Shown in pieces: positions 37,583 through 46,527 of a stretch of 64,000 nt of DNA. A model generated the notes under the pieces. It saw only the letters and a list, made by a program, of their open reading frames with translations. It was not told the DNA's origin and ran no database searches. Source of the DNA: Devosia enhydra (GTDB lineage: Bacteria; Pseudomonadota; Alphaproteobacteria; Rhizobiales; Devosiaceae); assembly GCF_900119845.1 (NCBI RefSeq), contig NZ_FPKU01000002.1, positions 901,381-965,380 on the forward strand, read 5' to 3'. The translations under genes were made by a program, and so were the position numbers. Every line of letters begins with the position of its first letter. Positions within the stretch are counted from its first letter, which is position 1.

Positions 37583-38242
37583 TCAGAGCCCGCTGAGGAT
37601 CGTCATGGTATCGGCGACGAGATTGCGGATGTGGCGCTGCATGGCGCGGCGGGCGCCCTTGACGTCGCCTTCGATGGCCGCATCGATCACGGCGAGGTGC
37701 TCCTCACCATCCTTGCGCACCCGGCGCAGCGGGTTGGAGACCTCGAAAAGCCGGGTGGTGACACGCGTCTGGCGGATGATGCCGGCCAGAACGGTGTTGC
37801 CCGATGCGTCGGCGAACATCAGGTGCAACTGGTCATCGACCTCCCAATGGGCGCGCTCCTGCAATTCGGCCCCGGCGAGCACGGTGATGCGCTGGCGCAT
37901 CTCCTCGAGGCGGGCGAGGGGGATGTTGCCGATGGCGAGCTCCACCGCCTCGGGCTCTAGCCATTCGCGCACCTTGTGGCTCTGGAAGAACTGCGCTGCC
38001 GTCACCGTGCGCACGGCATAGGACCGGCTGCCCTTCTTGACGAGCAGGCCTTCGGCCGCAAGCCGCAGGATGGCTTCGCGCATGGGGGTGCGCGAGATGT
38101 TGAGATGCTCGGCGAGCCGTTCCTCGACCACGAAGGTGCCCGCGGTCAGCTCGCGCTGCAGGATCATGCCGCTCAACTGGCCATAGGCCTGGTCGGAAAG
38201 ATTGGGGGCGTTGCGTGCCAGGGCCAGGTCGGCATCGGTCAT
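37583..38242 (-). CDS. GntR-family regulator with FCD domain, second cluster
   Basis: A 219-residue regulator from ATG 38242, which overlaps the stop of the DapA-family gene by four bases (ATGA). The winged helix includes QAYGQLSGMILQREL and the recognition region EERLAEHLNISRTPMREAI. The FCD domain follows from about residue 80, with metal-type residues such as the Asp/His of WEVDDQLHLMF. It is co-transcribed with the DapA-family lyase. I infer it binds the CTGTATAYGAA-like elements before the three transcription units of this cluster. Confidence 0.9.
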   Translation of the reverse strand: MTDADLALARNAPNLSDQAYGQLSGMILQRELTAGTFVVEERLAEHLNISRTPMREAILRLAAEGLLVKKGSRSYAVRTVTAAQFFQSHKVREWLEPEAVELAIGNIPLARLEEMRQRITVLAGAELQERAHWEVDDQLHLMFADASGNTVLAGIIRQTRVTTRLFEVSNPLRRVRKDGEEHLAVIDAAIEGDVKGARRAMQRHIRNLVADTMTILSGL

Positions 38243-39180
38243 AGGGCCTGCTCCATCAGTCCCGCCGCTTCGAGCGCCCGGCGCATGGCATCCACCTCGG
38301 ATGCCGGCAGCGGGCCGATCGGCTGTCGCGTCGCCGCCTGCGGCCAGTATCCCAAAAGCTGCATGGCGATCTTGAGCCGCGCGGTGGCGTAGGCGGTGGG
38401 TGTCTTCTCGTAGACCGCAATGGCCAGCGGCTGCAACCTCTGATGCAGCGCCTGGGCCGTCGCATGGTCGCCCGCCGCCACGGCGCGGTAGAGCCCGACG
38501 ATCTCGCGCCCGGCAATGGTCGCAAGGCTCACCATGCTGCCGGCCGTGCCGAGCAGGAAGCTCGGATACATGCCGCAATCGCCCGAGGCCATGACAGCGA
38601 CCTGCGGCGCCTTGGCTCCGACCAGCACGCGGGTGCGCTCATAGGCGTTGACCTCCCAGCTGCCCTCCTTGATCCCCACCACGTTGGGGATTTCGAGCAG
38701 CGCCTCGATGACCTCCGGGGGGTAATTCATGCGCCCCGCCTTGACGCTGGTCATGTAGAGAAAGAGCGGGATCGCCACCGCTTCCTGCACCGCCCGGTGG
38801 TGGTGCACGATCATCTCGATGTCGTTGGAGAGGGCCCAGGAAAAGGGTGGGAAGACCACCACCGCATCGGCCCCGGCGGCTTCGGCATCGCGCGCAATGG
38901 CCACGGCGTCGCGGGTGGCTTCGGCCACGACGCCGGAGGCGACGACGCCGTTCGGGCCCAATTCCGTGCGCGCCAGCGTCGTGACGCGCTGCATCTCGGG
39001 GCGCGAGAGCAGGAAATTTTCCCCCGCATGCCCATTGCAGAGCACCCCGCGCATGCCCTCGACCGCCATGACCTGCCGGAAATGGGCGCGGAGCAGGGTC
39101 TCGTCGATTTCGCCATCGGCTGCGAAGGGGGTGAGGGTCGCGGCATAGATGCCGTGGAAGAAGGTCGGGTCGATGGACAA
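38239..39180 (-). CDS. DapA-family lyase/synthase (class I aldolase fold)
   Basis: A 313-residue TIM-barrel protein. The Schiff-base Lys is in VVGIKEGS (near 172) and the conserved Tyr in PLFLYMTS (near 141); the pyruvate-binding GT/GE position is GHAGENF rather than G-TTGE, which departs from true dihydrodipicolinate synthase. The family also includes N-acetylneuraminate lyase, 2-keto-3-deoxy sugar-acid aldolases and decarboxylating dehydratases. Its partners (hydantoinase, FAD oxidase, GntR) suggest a catabolic aldolase or lyase, not lysine biosynthesis. Confidence 0.85.
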   Translation of the reverse strand: MSIDPTFFHGIYAATLTPFAADGEIDETLLRAHFRQVMAVEGMRGVLCNGHAGENFLLSRPEMQRVTTLARTELGPNGVVASGVVAEATRDAVAIARDAEAAGADAVVVFPPFSWALSNDIEMIVHHHRAVQEAVAIPLFLYMTSVKAGRMNYPPEVIEALLEIPNVVGIKEGSWEVNAYERTRVLVGAKAPQVAVMASGDCGMYPSFLLGTAGSMVSLATIAGREIVGLYRAVAAGDHATAQALHQRLQPLAIAVYEKTPTAYATARLKIAMQLLGYWPQAATRQPIGPLPASEVDAMRRALEAAGLMEQAL

Positions 39181-39238
39181 CGCAATGCTCCGCGCAAGTG
39201 CCCCAATCTAGCCATAGCGCGCCAGCTTCTCAAGCAAT

Positions 39239-39254
39239 CTGTATATGAAAAGCC
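39239..39254 (+). promoter_or_regulatory. Putative GntR-2 element CTGTATATGAAAAGCC, copy 2
   Basis: It differs from copy 1 at 29831 by one C-to-T change and one extra A. It lies upstream of the minus-strand dapA-like/gntR operon. Confidence 0.5.
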
Positions 39255-39446
39255 TATGGATTGTGTTTCCACTGTAGACCAGATGGCGCGCTGAGCCCCG
39301 GGTGACCGGCTGATCGGCCATCGTCTCGTTTCGGCGAAAATGCCGGGTGAGCCTATGGTTCTGCGGGTGTCGCGACGCAAAGCCGCGCTTGCGCACGGTC
39401 TTGTGGTTCGGATTGGACATGCGGGCGCGCTTGAAATTCGTCGGCA

Positions 39447-39460
39447 GGCTTCGTATGCAG
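39447..39460 (-). promoter_or_regulatory. Putative GntR-2 element, copy 3 (inverted)
   Basis: Read on the minus strand it is CTGCATACGAAGCC, which matches copy 1 except for one substitution and one missing A. It is 32 bases before the hydantoinase start. Confidence 0.45.
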
Positions 39461-39491
39461 TTTGTAGACGGTCTGGCGCAGGAGGTGCATC

Positions 39492-40907
39492 ATGCAGCCC
39501 GAATTCGATCTCATCATCGCCAAAGGCCGCATCGCGACGGCGGCGGACAGCTTTTCAGCCGATATCGGCATCAGGAACGGGCGCATTGTGGCGCTGGGCC
39601 AGCTTTCGGGGGCTCGGGAAACCATCGATGCCAGCGGCCGGCTGGTGTTGCCCGGAGGCATCGATGCGCATGTGCATCTGGCCCAGGATGGCGCGCCGGG
39701 TATCGTGATGGGCGATGATTTCGAGACGGGCACGCGCTCGGCGGCCTTTGGCGGCAACACCACGGTGATGCCTTTCTGCGTGCAGAAGCGCGGACAGAGC
39801 CTGCGCGAGGCGCTCAAGGACTATCACGCCCGTGCCGAGGGCGCCTGCTACACCGATACGAGCTTCCACCTCATCGTCACCGACCCGACCGAGCAGGTGC
39901 TGGGACAGGACCTGCCGGCGCTGGTGGCCGAGGGCTATTCCTCGCTCAAGGTGTTCATGACCTATGCCGACATGGTGCTCTCGGACTACGAGATCCTCGG
40001 GGTGATGAAGGTGGCCCGCAAGACCGGGGCGCTGGTGATGGTGCATGCCGAAGGCTTCGATGCCATCCGCTTCAACACAGAGCAGCTCGAAGCGGGCGGC
40101 GGCTTCGGGCCGAAATTCCACGCCATTTCGCGCCCCGAGCCGGTGGAGCGCGAGGCGACCCACCGCGCCGCGACGCTCGCCGAGCTTTCGGACGTGCCGG
40201 TGATGATCGTGCATGTCTCGGGGGGCGAGGTGATCGACGAAATCGCGCGGGCTCGGGGGCGCGGCGTCAAGGTGCTCGCCGAGACCTGCCCGCAATATCT
40301 GGTGCTGGAGGAGGGGGACCTCGACCGTGAGGGCATGGAGGGCAGCAAATATGTCTGCAGCCCACCCCCGCGCGACCGCACCGCGCAGGAGGCCTGCTGG
40401 CAGGGGCTGATCGATGGCACGTTCGATGTGTTTTCCTCCGACCACTGCCCCTACCGGTTCGACGAGACCGGCAAGCTGACCCCGGATGGCAAGCGCAGCT
40501 TCCGCTGGATTCCCAATGGCATTCCCGGCATCGAGACGCGGCTGCCGATCCTCTTTTCCGAAGGAGTGAAGAAAGGGCGGATCGACATCAACCGCTTCGT
40601 GGCGCTGACCGCGACCAATCCGGCGCGCATCTACGGGCTCAGGAACAAGGGCACCATCGCCATCGGGGCGGATGCCGATATCGCCATCTGGGACCCGGAC
40701 AAGACAGTGGTGATCGGGCAGGACAAGCTCCATCACGGCACCGATTACACCCCTTATGAGGGGCTCGAAGTGACCGGCTGGCCGGAAACCACGATCCTGC
40801 GCGGGCAGGTGGTAGTGCGGGATGGCGAACTCGTCGGCCGTCCGGCGGGCGGGCATGTGCTGCGACCGGTGAGCGGGATGGAGCAGGGCGTGAAGGCTGG
40901 ACGATGA
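39492..40907 (+). CDS. Dihydropyrimidinase/D-hydantoinase-type amidohydrolase
   Basis: A 471-residue cytoplasmic enzyme, normal length. Binuclear metal ligands are visible: HxH in DAHVHL (near 59), the carboxylated Lys in SSLKVFMTY (near 153), His in MVHAEG, His in IVHVSGG, and Asp in SSDHCPY. The C-terminal RIYGLRNKGTIAIGADADI segment closes the beta-sandwich. Unlike HyuAB it needs no ATP. It opens dihydropyrimidine, hydantoin or related cyclic amides. It overlaps the FAD oxidoreductase gene by four bases. Confidence 0.9.
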   Translation: MQPEFDLIIAKGRIATAADSFSADIGIRNGRIVALGQLSGARETIDASGRLVLPGGIDAHVHLAQDGAPGIVMGDDFETGTRSAAFGGNTTVMPFCVQKRGQSLREALKDYHARAEGACYTDTSFHLIVTDPTEQVLGQDLPALVAEGYSSLKVFMTYADMVLSDYEILGVMKVARKTGALVMVHAEGFDAIRFNTEQLEAGGGFGPKFHAISRPEPVEREATHRAATLAELSDVPVMIVHVSGGEVIDEIARARGRGVKVLAETCPQYLVLEEGDLDREGMEGSKYVCSPPPRDRTAQEACWQGLIDGTFDVFSSDHCPYRFDETGKLTPDGKRSFRWIPNGIPGIETRLPILFSEGVKKGRIDINRFVALTATNPARIYGLRNKGTIAIGADADIAIWDPDKTVVIGQDKLHHGTDYTPYEGLEVTGWPETTILRGQVVVRDGELVGRPAGGHVLRPVSGMEQGVKAGR

Positions 40908-42295
40908 GCGCAGGCCTGCCCGAACGCGTCGATGTCGCCATCATCGGGGCCGGCATGGCCGGGCTTGCGGCGGCGCGGGCGCTGGAGGGCCGCTCCATCC
41001 TCGTGTTTGAAGCGGAAACGCGCGCCGGCGGGCGCCTGCTCTCCGAACCGCGCGGCGAGTACTGGCTCAATTTCGGCGCCCATATGTTCGGTGGCCCCGA
41101 AAGCGGGGTCGGACGGCTGCTTACTGAAACCGGCACCGAAGCCCGCCCGATCCTGGGGCGGCTGATGGGCATGGCCTACGGCGGCCGGCGACTGCTCGAT
41201 ACGCCAGCCGAATTCTATCCCTTCCTGCTGCCGCTCACCCCAAGCGAGCGGCTGGCCTTCATCCGGATGGGGCTCAAGCTGCGGCTGGGGTCGGATCGGG
41301 TGGCGCGGCAGATGCGGTCGCAGCCCGGCGAGAGCGAGTCCGAGCGCACCGCGCGGCTGATCGGTATCGAGAACGGGCGCACGCTTGCAGCCTATCTCGG
41401 GGCTCTGCCGCCGCGCATCCGTGCCCTTCTCGCGGCGATCACCGAGCGCAATGGCGCCGATCCCGACGAGATGGCGGCGGGCCATGGCCTGCGCTCGTTC
41501 GGCAATGTCTGGAGCCGGCACGCGCCGGGGCGGCATGTGCTGGGCGGATCGGCGCTGCTGCCGCAGCGGCTGGCCGCGCGGCTGGGCGATCGCCTTCGGC
41601 TGGGCGTAACGGTGACCGGCGTGACCCAAGCGCCCGATGGCGTTGTGATCGATTATCGCGACAGCACCGGGGCGCCCGGGCGGGTGAGGGCGCGGGCGGC
41701 GATCGTCGCGACGCCGGCCTTCGTATCACGCAGGATCGTCAAGGACCTGCCGACGCCTGTCGCCGAGGGCCTCGATGCCATCCGCTATGGCGCTTTTGTC
41801 ACCGCCGGCGTGCTGACGACAGAGACCGCGCCGATGCCCTGGGACGGGGTCTATGCCACGGCGACGCCGGACCGCAGCTTCAGCGTGATGTTCAACATGG
41901 CGACATCGTTGCGGGAGGGTCCGCGACGGCCGGGTGGCAGCCTGATGCTGTTTCGTGGTGCGCGTGGCGCGCAGGGGCTGCTCGACCAGCCCGAGGCGGA
42001 GATCGAAAGGCGCTTCGGGCAGGATCTTGTCGCCGCATTCCCTGAACTGCGCGGCCGGATCGCCGAGATCACCGTACAGAAATGGGCGGCCGGCGCGCCT
42101 TACGCAGCGCCGGGCCGGGCGCGTCACCAGAGCGCGCTGACGACGCCGTTCGGGCGCGTGGCGCTCGCCGGCGATTATCTCGAATTTCCCAACATGGAAG
42201 CGGCCATCGCCAGCGGAGAGGCCGCCGCCGGGGCGGTGACGCGACTGCTCGATATCCCCGCCGGGGGGCAGGCGCCGGCTCAAGAGCGCGGCTGA
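40904..42295 (+). CDS. FAD-dependent amine oxidase/protoporphyrinogen-oxidase-like protein
   Basis: A 463-residue flavoprotein. The Rossmann motif VAIIGAGMAGLAAARAL is at residues 8-24, followed by the GGRLLSEP motif (near 45), and the C-terminal FAD-binding RVALAGDYLEFPNMEAAIASG. It has no signal peptide. The family oxidises amines or unsaturated rings. Translational coupling (ATGA) to the hydantoinase suggests that it acts on the same compound, either before ring opening or on a released amine. The substrate is unknown. Confidence 0.85.
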   Translation: MSAGLPERVDVAIIGAGMAGLAAARALEGRSILVFEAETRAGGRLLSEPRGEYWLNFGAHMFGGPESGVGRLLTETGTEARPILGRLMGMAYGGRRLLDTPAEFYPFLLPLTPSERLAFIRMGLKLRLGSDRVARQMRSQPGESESERTARLIGIENGRTLAAYLGALPPRIRALLAAITERNGADPDEMAAGHGLRSFGNVWSRHAPGRHVLGGSALLPQRLAARLGDRLRLGVTVTGVTQAPDGVVIDYRDSTGAPGRVRARAAIVATPAFVSRRIVKDLPTPVAEGLDAIRYGAFVTAGVLTTETAPMPWDGVYATATPDRSFSVMFNMATSLREGPRRPGGSLMLFRGARGAQGLLDQPEAEIERRFGQDLVAAFPELRGRIAEITVQKWAAGAPYAAPGRARHQSALTTPFGRVALAGDYLEFPNMEAAIASGEAAAGAVTRLLDIPAGGQAPAQERG

Positions 42296-42361
42296 GGGCG
42301 GTTCTCGCCCATCACCTCACGGAGGCCGGACGGGCGCCCGATGCGGGCACCCGGGCGCTTC

Positions 42362-42382
42362 GGCCCTTGGCAACCAAGGGCC
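42362..42382 (-). terminator. Hairpin downstream of rpsU
   Basis: GGCCCTTGG (42362-42370) and CCAAGGGCC (42374-42382) form a perfect dyad with a 3-base loop, 7 bases beyond the rpsU stop on the minus strand. No T-run follows, so termination may be Rho-assisted, or the stem may protect the 3' end. Confidence 0.45.
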
Positions 42383-42388
42383 TGGGGC

Positions 42389-42667
42389 TCAGCCCGCCGA
42401 CGGACGGGCGGCCGCTGCGGGGCGACCGCCGCCGGCACCGGGTTCGCGACGCTTGGGAGCGGGCAACAGGCCTTCGCGAACGGCCTGCTTGCGGGCCGCC
42501 TTGCGCGAGCGGCGCACGGCTTCGGCGGCCTGGCGGGCCCGCTTTTCGGAGGGCTTCTCGTAATACTTCCGCAGACGCATCTCGCGGAAGACGCCTTCGC
42601 GTTGGAGGCGCTTTTTCAACACACGGAGGGCTTGGTCGACATTGTTGTCGCGAACTGAAACCTGCAA
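42389..42667 (-). CDS. rpsU: 30S ribosomal protein S21
   Basis: A 92-residue protein. The S21 core [24 protein letters not shown] is clear, followed by [19 protein letters not shown]. No ATG precedes the core; TTG at 42667 is placed 6 bases after AGGA and gives the expected N-terminus, so a TTG start is likely. The Arg/Pro/Ala-rich C-terminal extension (about 30 residues) is typical of alphaproteobacterial S21. It binds the small subunit platform near the anti-Shine-Dalgarno. Confidence 0.9.
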   Translation of the reverse strand: MQVSVRDNNVDQALRVLKKRLQREGVFREMRLRKYYEKPSEKRARQAAEAVRRSRKAARKQAVREGLLPAPKRREPGAGGGRPAAAARPSAG

Positions 42668-42839
42668 AAACTGTCCTAACTGACGATCCGGCCCACCGCT
42701 TGCGCAGCGACCGGCAGAGGGTCGGGTGACACTCCTGGAAACGGTCCGGGGCAGCCTAAAGGCTACCATCGGTCCCGGCGATCCCCGGTGCAGGACGCGC
42801 TGCATCGAGGCATGAACCCGGCGAACCGGGGTTGGGGCT

Positions 42840-43073
42840 TTAGTCAGCCCCGTCCTGCAAGGCTCCGGACGATACCGGAGCCGGATGCGCCTCGGGCGGG
42901 CTCGCCGCCTTCATGAGGGCGCGCAACTGCTTGGAAAGGCTGTAGCCGGTGATCTGGGCCTGTGCATAGCCCTCGGTCGCAAGGGCGCTGCGGATATCGT
43001 CCATGCCCTTGCATCGGCCCGATCGGGCCAGTTCGAATGCGCGTTCGAGCGCTGTCTGTGTTCCATTGTTCAT
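42840..43073 (-). CDS. Small conserved hypothetical protein
   Basis: A 77-residue protein from ATG 43073; an upstream in-frame start ten codons earlier is possible. The central segment [13 protein letters not shown], then [13 protein letters not shown], is of a kind I associate with small Hyphomicrobiales proteins of unknown function. It is mostly helical, soluble and lacks Cys pairs other than one Cys. It is divergent from the PRC-barrel gene. No function can be assigned. Confidence 0.65.
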   Translation of the reverse strand: MNNGTQTALERAFELARSGRCKGMDDIRSALATEGYAQAQITGYSLSKQLRALMKAASPPEAHPAPVSSGALQDGAD

Positions 43074-43186
43074 GCCCCATACTAACCCTCTCCGCCCCGA
43101 CATGCCAGCGCCTCGGGATCAAGACTCGGAACATTGACGGGAGGCGCGCGTTAACAGTGCAACGCAACAGCAAAAGGAGACCAGCA

Positions 43187-43483
43187 ATGGATCATTCGAA
43201 CCATGTGCGACTTTCCCCGACGGAACTGACCCCTGATGTGCTCGAAGGCGCGACGATCTATGGCGCGGACGATCACAAGGTCGGCAAAGTCTCGCATCTT
43301 CACGGAATTGGCGCCAACAGCCAGATCGTCATCGATGTCGGCGGGTTCCTCGGCATCGGTGCCAAGCCGGTGGCCGTACCGGTCCGCGATCTCGAATTCA
43401 TGCGTGACGAGGATGGCGATGTTCACGCCGTGACCGCCTGGACCAAGGACAGCCTCAAGGCGATGCCCGAGCATCACCACTGA
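43187..43483 (+). CDS. PRC-barrel domain protein
   Basis: A 98-residue protein from ATG 43187 after AAAGGAGA. The PRC-barrel beta-fold is visible as GATIYGADDHKVGKVSHL, then SQIVIDVGGFLGIGAKPVAVPV, and a final strand LEFMRDEDGDVHAV. It has no leader and ends in HHH. Small PRC-barrel proteins are often stress-induced in alphaproteobacteria. It is monocistronic with a good terminator. Confidence 0.88.
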   Translation: MDHSNHVRLSPTELTPDVLEGATIYGADDHKVGKVSHLHGIGANSQIVIDVGGFLGIGAKPVAVPVRDLEFMRDEDGDVHAVTAWTKDSLKAMPEHHH

Positions 43484-43528
43484 TCGCGCGCCTAAGTCGC
43501 TCAGCGGCTTGAGGCGAGTGGAATGGAA

Positions 43529-43557
43529 GGGTCGACCCCACCGGGTCGGCCCTTTTT
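43529..43557 (+). terminator. Rho-independent terminator after PRC-barrel gene
   Basis: GGGTCGACCC (43529-43538) and GGGTCGGCCC (43543-43552) pair with one wobble around a 4-base loop and are followed by TTTTT (43553-43557). Confidence 0.8.
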
Positions 43558-43648
43558 GCGTTTCAAGGGCGGGCCTGCCACCCGCTTGGCAGAAGGGGGC
43601 GATCCGTGATTGTCTCCGCCATCCTTTCCCCAGCCCTGCGAGCCCGCC

Positions 43649-43879
43649 ATGGCCTCTCCGCCGCGCCGCCCCATGAGTTCGATCGACAAGGCGGAAGCCC
43701 TGTTCAAGGCCGCAACCACAAAGCCGGCCGAGGCTCCCAAGGCGCGTCCTGTGCCGGGGCCGGCCGAACAGGTCTCGCTCAAGCTCGACCGGGCCGTGCT
43801 CGACTTTTTCCAGGAGGATGGGCCCGGCTGGCAGGAGCGCATCAACGCTGCCCTGCGCAAGGCGGCGGGGCTTGATTGA
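43649..43879 (+). CDS. BrnA-like antitoxin-family protein, no toxin partner seen
   Basis: About 76 residues; starts at TTG 43610 or ATG 43673 are also possible. The C-terminal half VSLKLDRAVLDFFQEDGPGWQERINAAL matches the BrnA ribbon-helix-helix DNA-binding family. BrnA normally represses and neutralises the RNase BrnT encoded just upstream. Here the upstream region holds only the PRC-barrel gene and its terminator, and recQ follows on the other strand, so it is an orphan. It may be a stand-alone regulator. Confidence 0.7.
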   Translation: MASPPRRPMSSIDKAEALFKAATTKPAEAPKARPVPGPAEQVSLKLDRAVLDFFQEDGPGWQERINAALRKAAGLD

Positions 43880-43913
43880 GGCGGGGAGCGGGCCCGCGCT
43901 ATTACCGGATGCT

Positions 43914-45710
<1,797 letters not shown>

Positions 45711-45825
45711 GAGGCCGGAAGGGGCGAATCAGGCAAGGTCACTTCATAGCAGGTTGATCCACCGCGATCGCCCTTTCGGTCCGTGTGGCCGATGCGCGCG
45801 GTGGACTGTGGCAGGGAGAGACAGC

Positions 45826-46422
45826 GTGATCGATGCCCGTTTGAAATCGGCCGAGTGGCTCAATCCGCCGCCGCACTGGTCGTTCGAAGAGGACCGATTG
45901 CGGCTGACGACGGCGGATCAGACCGATTTCTGGCAGGGGACGCTTTATGGCTTCCACCGCGACAGCGGCCATGCGCTCCTCTTGCCCGTTGAAGGCGACT
46001 TCACCGCCACCGCGACGTTTTCGGGGGCCTACGAAACCCTTTATGACCAGGCCGGGCTGATGCTGCGGGCAGGCGAGGGCCACTGGATCAAGGCCGGCAT
46101 CGAATTTTCGGATGGGCTGCTGAACATGTCGGTGGTGGTGACGCGCACGCGCTCCGACTGGTCGACCTGCGCGGTGCCCGAGGCCGATGGTGCGCAAAAG
46201 ATCAGGCTGACCCGGAAGGGCGAGGCGGTGATCGTGCAATTCCGCAACGCCCGCAATCGCTGGCAATTGCTGCGCGTCGCCGATTTCGAGGCCGGGGGGC
46301 CGCTCGCCATCGGGCCGATGGCCTGTTCGCCGCAACGCGCCGGGTTCGAGGCGGTGTTCAGCCAGTTCACGCTCGGCCCGGCCGTGGCCGAGGCGCTCCA
46401 TGACGAGACGCCGGCCGACTAG
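45826..46422 (+). CDS. DUF1349 domain protein
   Basis: A 198-residue protein with a GTG start after GGGAGAGA. The sequence WLNPPPHWSFEEDRLRLTT, a central DQAGLMLRAGEGHWIKAGIEF and SDWSTC are hallmarks of DUF1349 (concanavalin-like lectin/glucanase fold). Members are single-domain cytoplasmic beta-sandwich proteins of unknown role, possibly carbohydrate-related. It is divergent from recQ, and an intergenic repeat follows. Confidence 0.88.
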   Translation: MIDARLKSAEWLNPPPHWSFEEDRLRLTTADQTDFWQGTLYGFHRDSGHALLLPVEGDFTATATFSGAYETLYDQAGLMLRAGEGHWIKAGIEFSDGLLNMSVVVTRTRSDWSTCAVPEADGAQKIRLTRKGEAVIVQFRNARNRWQLLRVADFEAGGPLAIGPMACSPQRAGFEAVFSQFTLGPAVAEALHDETPAD

Positions 46423-46525
46423 AGCCTTTCACCGGTTCCTTGAAACGGCGCAAGGCTCCCAATCATTGTTTGGTCGCGTTTCCGGGTGGCGAACCGGTAT
46501 CCACTTCGCCTCGAAACGCTCCAGG
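46423..46525. repeat. Dispersed intergenic inverted repeat (Hyphomicrobiales type)
   Basis: The gap between DUF1349 and the amidohydrolase starts with AGAGCCTTTCACCGGTTCC and ends with CTCGAAACGCTCCAG, roughly complementary ends. The inner GGCGAACCGGTATCCACTTCGCC at 46488-46510 recurs, inverted with one mismatch, at 58141-58163. It has the form of the short repeat elements scattered in rhizobial genomes. Confidence 0.65.
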
Positions 46526-46527
46526 GC

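Larger units (their letters stand above)
39181..39491. promoter_or_regulatory. 311-base divergent regulatory region between dapA-like and hydantoinase genes
   Basis: No coding sequence is supported. It holds the element CTGTATATGAAAAGCC (39239-39254), 59 bases before the dapA-like start, and the inverted element GGCTTCGTATGCAG (39447-39460), 32 bases before the hydantoinase start. Two further related strings, CTGTAGACC (near 39272) and TTGTAGACGG (near 39462), are also present. Confidence 0.6.

Noticed and set aside
42296-42388. Coding continuation of the amine oxidase into the rpsU region
   Set aside because: The oxidase stops at 42295, and the following bases are the rpsU 3' region and hairpin.
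43606-43875. Alternative frame at GTG 43606 overlapping the BrnA-like gene
   Set aside because: The frame gives a low-complexity sequence with no family signal, while the chosen frame matches BrnA.
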